Positions 1-12,091 are shown, numbered from the stretch's first letter. The stretch: DNA of 64,000 bases from Jaltomata sinuosa (GCA_003996215.1 QJPP01001598.1:124001-188000); one strand, 5' to 3'. Notes: generated by a model not told the origin, from the sequence alone. Numbers and translations are program-made.

Positions 1-2869
1 CTATAGTTTTGTTCATTGACTGATTCTGTCAATTTAATCTGTAACTGAGCATGATTGATATTTTCCTTTAGTCTTAGTAATTGTTTATTTTAGCAATCTG
101 TGATGATTTGAATTTATCTTTGTCTGTGGTAATTGTGAACTGATTTTCTCTCCTTCCTTACATATATCATCTTGTGACAATTTTAACATATGTTTGGCCT
201 GCTAATTGATTTCTATTGACCCATTAAAGGAAAACAATCCCCATAATTGGTTTTCAAATATTCTTCTTCTTTAAATAATTTTATTTACTTTCTTTTATGG
301 TGAATTCACTAATTTATCTAAAATTTACTCTTAGAACGGGACTGATTCCTTTCAAAAGAAGGTATATGTATTTGCTCCTTTTATTATGAAATAGCTTGTA
401 CTCGCCTATTTATGGCAAAACTTTGATTGATTTGCAATAATTGATCCCCTATGATTAATCAAGGAAAAATGCTCCCCTTATTTACTATTGTGATTAATTC
501 CCTTCCTTTTACCAAAGGCTCCTACTTTACTATAAAAATCAGTCTTCCCCTTTTACTAATCAGGATACTCTCACACATTACCACTTTCATATTAGTAGTA
601 CTTTTCCTCTGTGAACAAGGCTGTTGGTGCTAAGTGTTGCTTTCTCTAGTTTCTTTACTTATCCTCCGCTAACAGGTTAGTGTCCTATCATGTTTCAATT
701 TCTTATGTGACAGTTTCCCACTTCTTAATCAACTATATTTTGCTTGATGTATGTGGGTGTTCAAATACGTGAATAAGATAGAAAGCATATCTACGGAGGT
801 TTAGAGTTTTAATGGCTTCTGCCTACTTGCCTTAGTCATGAGGCTCCTGTTATACGTGAAAACTAGTTATCTCCTGCCTTATATAATTGTTTGTTAGTTT
901 ACATGAATATAATGAATCTGCCTTGGGTTGTCCGTGCGGTATTTCGTGAAATACGGAGATCCTAATGCATCCCTATCCCTTGACATGAGCACTGCCTAGA
1001 ACCCTTGAGGTTCTCAGGAACTCTGACATGTCAGGGACGGTCTTATGGGGGTGTAATTGGGTCCTCCGAACCTTGTGTTTACATGTTTGACAGGTTGTTA
1101 GAAGATGGTACAGTGAAGAGTTGCCCGAGACTAGGAGATTTCTATAGACCTTAGATTTTATTAATTTTGTTACTCTTTGTATATTCATTCATTCGGTTCT
1201 GTAATATTTTGTATAAACTCCAGCGATAAATAAGATACTTTAGGGGGCTGCTATGGAGGAGGGGCAAACTACGTGCTACTTCCTTAATTGTAAACCGTAG
1301 AAATCATGCCTATAGGATCTCTATTAATCTCGTTCGTTATAAATTATGCCTATAGGTTTGTTTTAACGTGTCTTCAGTGATTAGAATCATGTTCGTAAGA
1401 CTCGTTAATTTTCAGCATGTTTAATATGACAACTCAATCAGAAATCGTGTAGGTTCATTATGTTTAATATAAAAAATCTGATTAGAAATTATGGTTATAG
1501 GAGTTAAAATTTTGTCTTATTATTTAACTTGTATAGTTCTCCTGCTTATATGATTTAAGTCTGTTTCATTATTTTTTATTAGAAATCATGTCTGTAGGTA
1601 AATCAGTTTCATTTAAATGATTAAAAACCATGCCTATAGGATTTAAATTAGCTTCATTAAAATTAGAAATCACGCCCATGAGTTAGAACAATTTCAGCAT
1701 GCTAAGTTCAGTTTCAACACGTTAATTTCAGTCTCAGCATGTTTAAAATCAGTTTTAACATATTAAAATAAAGGCATATTAAAACCAGTCTAAAATCAGT
1801 TACAGATTTAAGTTAATTTTAGCATGCTAAATAAAGGTACTCCGTTCAAATACTTGTTTACTTTCAACATGTAAATGTTTAGATATCTTGCTCATAGGAT
1901 TAATTAATAAATGTTTTGCACGTTTTCATCGCTAGATATCATGCTACATAAAGTGTTAATTGTGCGAGTTGTGAGGCCTATTCGAAACCATTCTGTGCTA
2001 CTTGTTTTAAAGTCCATGTATGTTTTTTGTATGACGTTAATCTCGAGTCTCACTAAGTAGCCTTGGAATCTTATTGTCTAGACCCATATTCAAAATAGTA
2101 GTTCAATGCCTCTTGGACATTAAGTGGGACGAGTAGGCATACTAAGGTACGCTAGATTTTTTATTTCTTTAGTACGCTCCTAGGAATAATAATCTTAATA
2201 ACCAACTTAGGTGGGTAGATAGACGGACATGATGGAAATTGTCCCGAGCAGAATACGACAATGTCTTTGGAATTGTCTTCGATAATAAGCCGGGCGCTGA
2301 TCCGAATAGGTTAAAATTAACATAAGGTTAATTCTTATACTCTTACGTGTTTGAGGTAGTATTAATTAAATCACCTACTAATTAGATCTCTTTTCCTATA
2401 TCATTTTTTTTTGAATTCTATCTTCTCGCTTATCTGATTTTCTTATGTGTTTATTTAGCTTTTAAATATTCCACATGCTTAATTTTTGCTCACCTAGTTT
2501 CATTAATAATTAAACTAGTTTAATTTATTGACTTCTTAAAAAAATAGAATTTATTTGTATAACGGTGTAGTTTTATTAATTCATATCGATCTTTGTTTAT
2601 CACATAATTCCCCACATAAATAACGAATCCGGCAGGGACCCAAATTTGTGTACCTCGAAAGGTGCCTAACACCTTCCTTTCGAGGTAACTTGAACCCTTA
2701 CCCTATTTCTGGTGACGTAGACCTCTAAAATTAAAATTAATCGTAGTTAGTTTGGAACGGTGCCCTAACGCACCTTTAATTCGTTAGGTGGCGACTCTTC
2801 ACTCTTTCCATCCAAAAAAAGTTGTCACGTCGATGGCCCATCTTTTCGCGAGAAAAATGGGGCGCGACA
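1..2869 (+). mobile_element. 3' part of a long LTR, probably Tat/Ogre-type Ty3/gypsy
   Basis: The stretch has no credible gene. It ends in a G/C-richer block (about 2620-2869) that mentions a repeated gtaacc/cctcgaaagg hairpin and closes with a tcgcgagaaaaatggggcg-type motif and gcgcgaca at 2862-2869, after which the sequence abruptly becomes AT-rich. That kind of ending, with terminal CA, is familiar from LTRs of Tat/Ogre-lineage elements in dicots, which have LTRs of several kb. The 5' LTR end and internal domains lie outside the window, so neither TSD nor coding capacity can be checked. Orientation is inferred from the terminus. Confidence 0.5.
1300..1690. repeat. degenerate short tandem repeats inside the LTR
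   Basis: A motif close to agaaatcatgcctatagg recurs at roughly 1301, 1340, 1375, 1476, 1577, 1618 and 1660 with variable spacing of about 40-100 bp. The copies are diverged, so this is an old, decayed array within the LTR-like sequence. No function is visible. Confidence 0.5.
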
Positions 2870-2884
2870 TATATATAACAAATT

Positions 2885-3695
2885 CCTAAAAGATAATCTA
2901 TTTATTTCATAAATTATAATTTAAATAATATACAATTAATGATAATCAAAACTCATTTATCTTTATAGACACTAGAGAATAACAGATAAATAGAACTTAA
3001 ATATTCATACATACTTAATGCATGTAACAATTACATAATAATCATAAAGGATAGCACTAGATTTTCTAATAAATTTATAAAAAGATTATTCTACTTATAA
3101 TGTTAACGATAAAATAATAATTAAAATATTATAGGGTGAAAATAATTTACACCCCCTAACTTTACTTTAAAATCAAACTCCCTATCAATTTTGATAAATA
3201 GGCATTCTCATATTTTTATTTTTTAATCTATGTAACAAATTAAAATATTATTTTCATCAAAACAAGAGTAAAAAAATATTGATTGAGTATATAAACTAAT
3301 GACATTCTATAATGAAATAAATGAATAAAATAAAAAATTAATTTTATTACTAATAATTAAAATTATAATGTAATAACCTTATAAACATATTTGGATATAG
3401 GTAATACAAAATAATTAATAAAAGATGAAGATATATTTTATTTTTAGAAATCTTAAAAGATTATCATTTATATTGTAAAATCTAACTTTAAATTATAATT
3501 TAAAAAATATTTTATTACTAACAATCAAAATTTATTTATTTATATAAATAATAAAGAATAAGAGGTAATTGAGACTTAAATATGCATACACATACATACT
3601 TAATACATGTAATATTAAAATAACAATCATAAAAAATTAACATTAGATTTTGCAACAAATTTATAAAAGAATTATTCCACTTGTAATGTTAATGA
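2885..3695. repeat. diverged direct repeat, about 230 bp
   Basis: 2885-3109 and 3451-3695 are recognisably related over their whole length. Both run from a (c)ctaaaagat start, through a catacatacttaat(a/g)catgtaa core, to an attatt(c)ac ttataatgtta end. The second copy lies inside the TIR element at 3131-3852, while the first lies just to its left. The first may therefore be a truncated second copy of the same element. Confidence 0.55.
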
Positions 3696-3852
3696 ACTTA
3701 AATAAAAATCTATAAATACCTACGTAAGAAAATGTCAATGGTAAAATAGGTATTGCATAGGATAAAGGGGGGAGAATATATATTGTTCAAAGTTGAGGGA
3801 GAAGTTTGATTTTTAAAGCAAAATTGTAGGGTGTAAATTATTTTCACCTTAT
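3131..3852. mobile_element. non-autonomous TIR element (MITE-like), ~722 bp
   Basis: The left end atagggtgaaaataattt (3131-) is matched in inverted orientation by aaattattttcacctta at the right end (-3851). Similarity continues inward for about 60 bp (left tttaaaatcaaac, right gtttgatttttaaa). No coding sequence is seen inside. A TA or TTATA duplication is possible at the edges but cannot be resolved in such AT-rich flanks, so the superfamily is open. Confidence 0.6.
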
Positions 3853-4194
3853 ATATAATTATTCAAGAAATTAATTAAGAACTTATAACCTATAATTGCA
3901 TCAGATTATGAAGATATCAACTTAGAAATTTAAATGTCTCAAGACTTGAACAAGAATATATATGTATTGTTGGTTCTCCTTAATACAACCCCCCAGCTCC
4001 CAAACCAAATGAAATGTGAAAATTGAGGTTGTGTTAAACCTTTTTTAAATTTTCTTGAGTTGAGGGTTTTAAATTTTCTACCCCACAAAGGTAGGAATAA
4101 AGTTCTGCGTATATTCTAATCTTTCTCAAATTTCACTTGTAGAATCACACGGGATATATTGTTATTTAAAAAATTAAAGCAGAAAAAGACTTGC

Positions 4195-4290
4195 TGCTCC
4201 TCCTCCTCCTCCCCCCCCCCCCCCCGCCCCCCCCCCCCTCCCCCCCCCCCCCCCCCGCCCTCTCCCCCGCCCCCCCCCCCGCCCCCTCCT
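4195..4290. repeat. poly-C / CCT low-complexity tract
   Basis: About 95 bases are almost only C on the + strand, broken by single g or t, with a (cct)n lead-in. The complementary G-runs could form G-quadruplexes. The tract lies about 170 bp upstream of the GT90 start codon. Its exact length is doubtful because such runs are hard to sequence and assemble. Confidence 0.85.
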
Positions 4291-4460
4291 TCATGATATG
4301 TGAATATTGAGTTTCCCTTTTTTTATTTTCTTGAAAAAAAAAATTAAAACAGAAAAGGAGACTTTTCAAAGTCAAGTTTCTTAAATCAAGTTTGATTGTT
4401 CTATTTTTTTTTTCTATATATAATTAACAGTAAATTTGTGTTGGATTTTATAGAAAAGAG

Positions 4461-4637
4461 ATGATGAAGGAGTTGTTGAATGTTTTTTGGGTTACTCCTA
4501 GTGATATTATATCAATGGTGGTAGCAAAATGGAAATGTTTGAAGAGAGTCACAACAATCACCTATGTGACATTGTTTCTATTCTTGTTTCTCTCCATCAC
4601 AGTTTCAGCCTTGTCCTATGCTGGATGGATTGATCTT
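4461..4637 (+). CDS. GT90 gene, exon 1 (membrane anchor)
   Basis: Two adjacent ATGs (4461, 4464) open a 59-codon exon ending in phase 0 at a gtaagt donor (4638). A basic stretch KWKCLKR precedes a hydrophobic segment rich in L/F, giving an N-in/C-out signal anchor. A TATA-like ctatatataa lies only about 45 bp upstream, so the transcript start is uncertain. Confidence 0.7.
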
Positions 4638-6016
4638 GTAAGTCAATATATATATTCATACTCTCTTTTATCTCTTTTGTATCATCAGGTCACTTATAAG
4701 ATAACTATAAATATTATCACAAATTAAAATTCACTCGCTAAGTTAATCGGCTAAAAGAGATGTCGGATTAATTCGTTTGGAATAGTGAAATGGAAGACAA
4801 TAAAAGAATGAAATAATACTCATTTCATTTCGGATTTGGATTGGTTCAAACATATGTAGATGGTCTAACATATATCATGGATAAATTAAATGTGCTCAAG
4901 CAGGGACGGAGCCAGATAAGCCAAGAGGGTTAATTTGAACCTTTTTCGACAAAAAGTTACACTGTTTATATATATAGTTGATTTTTTTTTTAATATATAT
5001 ATAATAGATGTTGGACCCCCTAAATTTATTCGTATATTTCTTTTCTATATTTTGAACTCCCTTAATAAAAATCGTGGCTCAACCACTAGGGTCGAGTTTA
5101 CTCAATTAGATGAGATTTTAATGCCCTCGTTTAGTTTTTGTTTGCCACTTCTCAAGAACATATATTAGATGAAAACTTATTGGCAACATTTTCACTTGGC
5201 CAATATGTATTTTGCTCTCTCCTTAAGAAAGTATTGATTAATTGTGTATTTTATCAAATTGCCCATATTTATTAGATTTTGAAAATCTAAATGTGATTAC
5301 ACAAGTTGTCAATCCAATTACACACTCTCTCTCCATATCTACTTGTCCATGTTTAACTTGGCACACTCCTTAATAGCAATAAATAAAGGTTAAACTACCA
5401 AAAGAGACATACCTCCTTACCATATTTACTAACTCTTTCACTACTTTATTTTAATTACTTAATATACCACATGTAAACACTCTGATACATCGCTCCAGGT
5501 CGTGATACATCGTCTCACCTCGTGATACATCGTCCCGATGTATCAAAGGTAATTATCCAGAGGTGAGGCGATGTATCACGCGTTGGGGCGATGTATCCGA
5601 GCGAAGTGGGGTGGGAAAAAGAGTAATTAACTCCCAAAGATGTGTGTTTTATGTAAGTTACCCAATATAAAAGTAAGCTTACTAAATCATTCTTTCAATA
5701 TAATAAATTCAATCCTTCGAAAAATGCGTTGAGTAATGACTATAGTAAACGAAAATGAATAAAAAAATAAATAATCATTCCACCCAAAAACAATATATAA
5801 AAACCATGGGGTCGAAAAACGTAGAATGTAACCACAAAAATTTTGGACTAAATAGTTGCATTAGAGGAAGCCTTCCGCAGGCTAAAAATATGGTCCATGT
5901 TAAAAGTATGGAATGTGGAGATATTTCAATTCATTTTTGCGCATGTTCTCGAACATTTATGATGTAAAGTAATTAATGTTCAATTCATTATTTCTTTTTG
6001 TGAAAATTTTGTGCAG
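4638..6016 (+). other. GT90 intron 1, with repeat debris
   Basis: This 1.38-kb intron has a gtaagt donor and a tgcag acceptor. It contains a stretch at about 4900-5095 resembling the interspersed gggacggagcc-type repeats of Solanaceae, and a stem-forming cluster at 5484-5597. The short open frames here show no family resemblance. Confidence 0.55.
5484..5597. repeat. inverted cluster of GATACATCG motifs (hairpin)
   Basis: gatacatcg occurs at 5484-5492, 5504-5512 and 5524-5532. Its complement cgatgtatc occurs at 5536-5544, 5569-5577 and 5589-5597. Three forward copies facing three inverted ones give a strong fold-back, with intervening cgtctcacctc/gaggtgaggcg also pairing. It is probably the core of a small foldback MITE; outer ends were not resolved. 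Confidence 0.75.
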
Positions 6017-6913
6017 GCAAAGTACTCAGGACATTTCTATAAAAAAGTACTAGAAAATCCACCGACCTCAAATTCTTGAATATCCATTGGATTGTAATGC
6101 ATGGAACAAGACCAATACATGTCCAACAACTTATCCGAAGTCCTATAAATCCTTAAATCCTAACAACTCAACATGTCCCGAGTATTTTAGATGGATTCAT
6201 GAAGATTTAAGGCACTGGAATCACTCGAGAAATGCTCGAAAAATCGAAAAGACATGCACATTTCAGATTAATAATATTGGATGGGAGGATTTACGTGGAG
6301 CGTTACGCGAAAAACGCGATTGAAAATAGACATTTGTTCACTATGTATGGGATTGTACAACTCCTAAGGTTTTACCCTGGGAAATTGCCTAATTTGGAGA
6401 TCATGTTTGATACCGATGATCGGCCGGTCATCCCGGTCAGGGACTTCTGGCGACCTGATTCCGGCCCACCCCCGTTGTTCCGGTACTGTTCAGATTGGCA
6501 GAGCATGGATATTGTTTTCCCAGATTGGTCATTTTGGGGCTGGTAATTTATTATTAACCTTCTCTCACACCCTTAATATTTTGGTACTAATATTAACTTG
6601 CATTTCATTACTATAATTTGTTGAGATATAATTTACTTATTTTCATGTCAAATGTCAAGGAAATAAACCTTCTTAAAATTACTTTGTGATTTTTTTTGTA
6701 AAAAAAACAATTAAAAGATCATAAATCCTTTATGGGTTCTAATAACATTCTTTCTTTTTTTCTTGGTTTTTGTTAGTCATGAAATCCTTGCTATGAAATT
6801 TATTACTTTATTCTGATTTTTATAGGTCTCATAAAATTTTAGTTAACTTATTTATGATTAAAATATAAATAAGTCTAACATATTACGACTTACGTTCAAA
6901 AGTCTACTTTTAT

Positions 6914-7160
6914 ACGTACTATTCGCTATATTTCAATTTATGTGGCACTTTTTGAATTTTTATATTTTTTTTATCGTAATTTTTTCATTTATCTTTTAAA
7001 CATTTTGAATTGTCAATTATTGTGAGTTATAATACTTTTTACGTAGTTTTCATATATGTAAAATTTAAGGATTTCATGTCCGAATTCATAATCAAAATTA
7101 AACTGTTTGACTCTTGAAATTTGAACAGTGCCACATAAATTGAAACAGAGAAAGTAATAT
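6914..7160. mobile_element. MITE, ~245 bp, with tttcaatttatgtggcac inverted ends
   Basis: tttcaatttatgtggcac (from about 6931) is mirrored by gtgccacataaattgaaa (about 7127-7144). The outer bases (tactattcgcta / agagaaagtaata) match less well. The body is non-coding and AT-rich. It lies in GT90 intron 2 (6543-7341). Elements with this kind of terminus are common in dicots; the superfamily is not assigned. Confidence 0.6.
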
Positions 7161-7588
7161 ATGACTCTGCACGGGGCTTTTCTAGTGCGCTTTACCTCTT
7201 TAGTGTGGTTGGCACTTTGCGAATCATTATATTAGAGCGAAATTTGTTTTGTGCACACTTAAAAAATAGCGGTTGCGGATTTCTTGACAATAAAAATAAA
7301 ATTATATGATTGTGTTTTGGTAATTTTTTGATTGTTTATAGGGCAGAGACAAATATAAGACCATGGAGAAGTATGCTGAAGAAGATAAAAGAAGGGAATA
7401 AGAGAAGGAGGTGGAAAGATAGGATACCCTATGCTTATTGGAGGGGAAATCCATATGTTTCTCATGTCAGAAAAGACCTTATCAAGTGTAATGTCACTCA
7501 AAATCAGAATTGGGATACTCTATTATATATCCAGGTATATTTCCTTAACTTTCTACATGATGTTTTTGTTTTTTGTTTTTTTGACTGG

Positions 7589-7917
7589 TGTTCGGTATTT
7601 ATTTAATTCAGATTTATGTTGTGATATTTGAATCTGAAATTTTTGATTAAAGGTGAAAGAATTTTATCCATCACATCATAACCTTTATCAATAGTACTTT
7701 TTAGGTGATGTTGTAGTGCCACATTGTGTTTGATACTTACTAATTCAGATTTGTGTTGTGATATTTAAATTTTAAACTTCTAATTAGAAGTGTTTGATAC
7801 TTACTAATTCAGATTTGTGTTGTGATATTTGAATTTTAAACTTTTAATTAAAAGTGTTTGATACTTACTAATTCAGATTAGTACTGTGATATTTAAATTT
7901 TAAACTTCTAATTAAAA
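7589..7917. repeat. 64-bp tandem repeat, three good copies plus one diverged
   Basis: Units starting gtgtttgatacttactaat lie at 7726, 7790 and 7854 with an exact 64-bp period. A related, more diverged unit lies at about 7589-7653. Flanking blocks at about 7679-7731 and 7944-8010 (both with gtgccacattgtgttt) are also similar. The array lies in GT90 intron 3 (7535-8395). Confidence 0.75.
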
Positions 7918-8048
7918 GTGAAAGAATCCTATCTATCGCATCACAACCCTTTAATGTCACTTTTAATGTCACTTTTTAGGTGATATAATTATAGTGCCAC
8001 ATTGTGTTTAACATGTTAAAAATTTGAAACACAGAATTTTCTTTAAAT

Positions 8049-8285
8049 GGTGCTTATTCTGTCTCAATTTATGTGACATTGTTCTACTTGACACAAAGTT
8101 TAATAATAAAAGGAAGATTTTTGAAATTTGTTGTCTAAAATAAATTTTGCGGCTATAAATCATTTCATTAAGGGTAAGAGGAGAATTTCAAAGTTGAATT
8201 ATTTCTAATTATAGAATAATGATATTCTTTTTCGGATAAACTGAAAAGGAAAAATGTCACCTAAATTAAAACATAGGGAGTATAA
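8049..8285. mobile_element. MITE-like element, ~237 bp
   Basis: The left end tctcaatttatgtgacatt pairs with the right end aatgtcacctaaattaaaa. It belongs to the same general terminus class as the element at 6914-7160 but has a different body. It lies in GT90 intron 3. Partial, related ends recur at about 9225-9325 and 9410-9495 in intron 5. Confidence 0.5.
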
Positions 8286-9209
8286 TTTTACCAGTAGACA
8301 TGATTAAATTTAATTACCATTAATTTATTTCTTAGTGCTATACATATATTACATAATAACATGATCTTTTGTCTTTTTTCAAATGACAATCTCAGGATTG
8401 GAAAAATCAATCCAAAGTGAGGTACAAGGAATCAAATATTGAAGACCAATGCACCCACAGGTTAGTATATAGTATTTGTATTCCAAATTAAAGATTTAAT
8501 ATTCTTGTATTGCTAATTATTAAATTATTAATTGTTATGTAGATACAAAATATATGTAGAAGGATGGGCATGGTCAGTTAGTGAGAAGTACATATTTGCG
8601 TGCGATTCACCAACATTTTACGTAAAGTCTCACTTCTATGATTTCTTTGTGAGAGCAATGATCCCACAGCAGCATTATTGGCCCATTAATGACACTCATA
8701 AGTGCAAATCTCTCCAAGTTTGCTGTTCAATGGGGAAACAATCACACCCACAAGGTACACTATTACTTTCAATTTTTAATTCTCACACCTATAAATATGC
8801 ATGATTGGTGCTCGGATGTCATATAAAGAAATGAACTTTGAGCCTAATTCAACTTCAAAATTAGCTTAGCATCACGATTGTCCAAGTCATATAAAGAGAC
8901 AACCATTCCATAATTGACTGATGTTGGGACTTCTTCAACACTCTCTATCCAGTGTATGTTGGGACGTGCCATCGAACTTAATAAAATAGCTCATGTATGT
9001 CATTCGTAAAAAAGGGTGGGGGCTAGTAAGTAATGAGGAGTATAGATAATGCCACGTGGTAAAATCTGGTATTACTAGGCTCTGTTAGTAGTTAGTGGTA
9101 CGAATGAACTAAATGTGTCACGACGATGACATAAATAAGCCCATTTATTAACTGATGCCATAACTGAGCCATTTCTGAAAGTTCGATGGGATATTTGAGT
9201 TTTTTTCCC

Positions 9210-9500
9210 ATAGTGAAATAAGAAGTTTAAAGTTAAATTATTTCTAAATAACAAACTATGACATTTTTTTTTGAGATAAAAAAAGAAAAAGCATGCCATA
9301 CAAATTGAGACAGATTCTCTAAAAATCCTATGAAACAAAGGATTAAATAATACGATGACTAATACATTTATTAGATTCTCTAATACATCCTATCAAACGA
9401 CCCTTAAAGTTAAATTATTTCTAAATAAGAAATTGTGACATTATTTTTTTTTAGATCGAAAAGAAAAGTTTGTCATACAAATTGAGAGGGTTAAATTAAG
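9210..9500. repeat. two partial MITE-end copies in GT90 intron 5
   Basis: aagttaaattatttctaaataa is present at about 9232 and 9409. Each is followed by a tgacatt, an A-rich run and a catacaaattgaga block, so two truncated copies of one repeat lie about 175 bp apart. Intron 5 (8755-9578) holds nothing else recognised. Confidence 0.45.
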
Positions 9501-9941
9501 TATATGCCTTTTCAATTCAACTTGTTTATAATACTTCTCTAATTTAACAAACCTCTTTTTGAATTTGAGAATTTTCAGGCAGAAGCAATGGGGAAGGCAG
9601 GGAGTGAATTCATTCATGAAGACATGAAGATGGAACGCATCTTTGATTACATATACCATTTGTTGAATGAATATGCAAAGTTGCAAAGATTTGTTCCAAT
9701 TGTCCCTCCAAATGCTATTGAAATATGTTCAGAATCATTGGCATGTACTTCAGATGGTTTATGGAGGAAGTTCATGGAAGAAGCTTTAGAGAAATCTCCA
9801 AGTTATACTGATCCTTGTATCCTTCCACCACCTTATGAGCCTCAACAACTTAAGGCATTTGTTGAACAAAATGTTAATGCCACAAAGCAAGTGGAAGCAT
9901 GGGAGAATGAATATTGGTCTAGTCTAAACAAGACTCACTAG

Positions 9942-10788
9942 GGCCCTTTTCTTAATTTTGTCACAATCTTGATTTTGGTGATTTTGTTTACAAAATGCTA
10001 TCTCTTCCCGAGGCGGATTCAGGATTTAAGTTGTATGAGTTCAATTCTTAAGGTTCTTAGTATTGAACCCATTGTATTTTGAAAGTTATGGGTTCTCACC
10101 TACTATTTATTGCAATTTTAGTTCATTTTTACACATATAAATTTATGTTCTGCATTGAAAGTACTGGGTTCAAATGAACCCGGTGTCGCTATGCTGTCTC
10201 GGACACTGATCTCTTCAAGATTTTTTTTTCTCCTTTAGGCATTAGGCTTTGAACCCACTAACCACTGCTCTAATATGCCTATTTTGTGGTAAAACGCTCT
10301 CTGTCAAGAAAATCTTCATTCTCAAGATTTGAACTCAAAACCTCCGGTAATTAAGGGTGAATGTGCAATGGCCAAGGTTCAACTGTCAAGGTATTGCAAG
10401 CTCTAAACCAACCTTTGGAGCCTCACGGGTTAGTCCCTTGGGCTTTAACCCAAAATGTGCCTCAACAGTTGAATCTTGAACTCGGCCTTATATGGCTTCT
10501 AATATCCCGACCTAAAATTTGCCTAAGTCAAGTTTCATAATGAACCTCCTTTTGAGTTCAATCGAATCAGCATGTTTTTTTTACTAATGTGCTGGGCAAA
10601 AGAGAAATCTAGTTTAAACTCAACTAAAGACTCTGGCTTTCAGAGAGTGAGAAACAGAGTCCATGGGTAAGAATCAAACGAATTATCTTCTCATAAACAG
10701 AGAAAAATGTTGTTAATCAAGTTTCAATATTAATTTAAATAAAACAAATACTACTTGTAATTTGACTATTATGTTTTTATCACTGAGA
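9942..10788. other. intergenic, repeat fragments only
   Basis: No gene is seen. About 10005-10205 looks like an interspersed repeat (gaggcggattcaggattt at one end, aacccggtgtcgctatgctg at the other). About 10305-10345 contains a tttgaactcaaaacct stretch that in reverse resembles a pol III B box, hinting at a decayed SINE. Both are weak. Confidence 0.35.
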
Positions 10789-10793
10789 CACCC

Positions 10794-11686
10794 TGATAGT
10801 CTACACGACCTATTAATTTAGTTGTTTAACTCTATTAGTTACCTATCGATGAAATAGGTTGTCTAACGTGTTTCAACAGTAAGAAAACAATAACTAAATG
10901 AGACAGTGATTTTTACGTGGAAAACCACCCGGCTCACAAAGGTGTAAAAACCACGACTTGTACCACTACAGGATTTAACCCCAACTTCACTAAACAATGA
11001 GCCTCAACAAAATCAGGTTACAACTCGATGTAAACTAGGAATTATAAACTCTAACTCCTAACAACACCAGCCACCAAAGGTTTGTGTTTTACAAATCTTC
11101 GAGTTAACCCAACTTGAAGACAACAATCCTACTTCAGCTTATAACACACTGAACTATGATTACAACTCAAGGAATCAACTTTGAATACATCACTACTAAG
11201 ATACCTTAGCTAGACTCTGTACTTAGGACCACGTTCTTCAATGTGTTTCTCCAGTCACCTTTGCTGCACTTGCTGAAGTCAATCTCACAATTGCCTTTTG
11301 CTCTCTGTAAGTGAGTGCTTGCTTTGGATAGTAGCTCTACTATTTAAGCACAACTCCTCAAGGAGTTCTTCTATCAGTCGAACTCCTTCTAGCCTCCAAA
11401 CTCTACTTACATAGAATTCTACTTCAAGTAAGATTCCTTCTTCTACTCGAACTCGTGCCTCTTAGTGTTGTAGTTGAACTCAACTTCAGCTTCGTATGCA
11501 CACCTTTTTGCTGACTTGATTTCATCACACTTTTGTCCACATGAAGTTTCCCAATACTGTCTTCTAGTATGCTGACGTGGATCACAAGACAGTTTTGGCT
11601 TCATTGAGATCATGTACTGATGGACCAACTTTACTTACCTATTTCATATCACTTTGTCATTAATCAAAACTTCATAGATCCCAATA
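10794..11686 (-). repeat. 3' LTR of the 10.8-30.2 kb copia element
   Basis: Its left edge is tgatagtctacac after the caccc duplication. Its inner edge ccaata abuts the purine tract. It aligns along its whole length with 29280-30171 with only scattered substitutions and 1-2 base indels, so insertion is not very old. The small open frame in it (11443-11628, -) is not credible as a gene. Confidence 0.9.
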
Positions 11687-12091
11687 AATTCCCCCTTTTT
11701 GATGATGACAAACTCTTTGACTCTGAGTCCTGTTACATGCAGCTAGAGTTTGAAACATGTGAATGGAACAGGTTAAGATATGGGTTATAAATACTACATA
11801 ACCACTTTTTCTCCCTTTTGGCATCATTGAAAAGCTGGTTAATTGCACATTCATGGGAATAGACTTGATCATGGCCACTGGGGCTATCGTCAAGACAATC
11901 ACAGTTTGAGAATGAAAATCATGAGCTATACTAGTAAGAACAAGAATTAATGATAATAAAAAAGTAGCCATTTCATTTCATCATAGTAAAGAGAAGGGCC
12001 ACTGCTTACACAACAATAAACAAAAAAAACTGGAACACATAAGCAATTTTAGGAGAGGACTGGGAAGAGAGAGAGGCAGGGAGATGTAATC

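Larger units (their letters stand above)
4461..9941 (+). pseudogene. GT90 / CAP10-domain glycosyltransferase gene, six exons, reading frame broken
   Basis: Exons read as 4461-4637, about 6017 (or 6054)-6542, 7342-7534, 8396-8460, 8543-8754 and 9579-9941, all with GT/AG junctions. Exon 1 encodes a cytosolic stub and a membrane anchor (residues about 34-56), as in type II Golgi/ER proteins. Exon 2 has CPEYFRWIHEDLR, HFRLIILDGRIYVERY and PVIPVRDFWRPDSG; exon 3 has PYAYWRGNP; exon 5 has VEGWAWSVSEKYIFACDS; exon 6 has the NEYAKLQRFVP and CTSDGLWRKF tail. These are the conserved blocks of plant CAP10/DUF821 proteins (CAZy GT90, related to animal Rumi/POGLUT1). Total length of about 500 residues is normal. 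Breaks: exon 2 changes frame near 6210-6225 (DLRHW then TGITREM, with family spacing shortened) and exon 5 near 8711-8718 (an apparent extra C before FAVQWGNNHTHK). The exon 2 start also needs either a shift near 6077 or an acceptor at 6052-6053. It is likely a pseudogene unless the indels are sequencing errors. The plant acceptor substrate is unknown. Confidence 0.82.

Noticed and set aside
451..633. 60-codon hydrophobic frame
   Set aside because: Lies in LTR-like sequence, with no signal of coding constraint or family resemblance.
4166..4375. Gly/Arg-rich 69-codon frame on the - strand
   Set aside because: It only reads the poly-C tract; no start context or conserved part.
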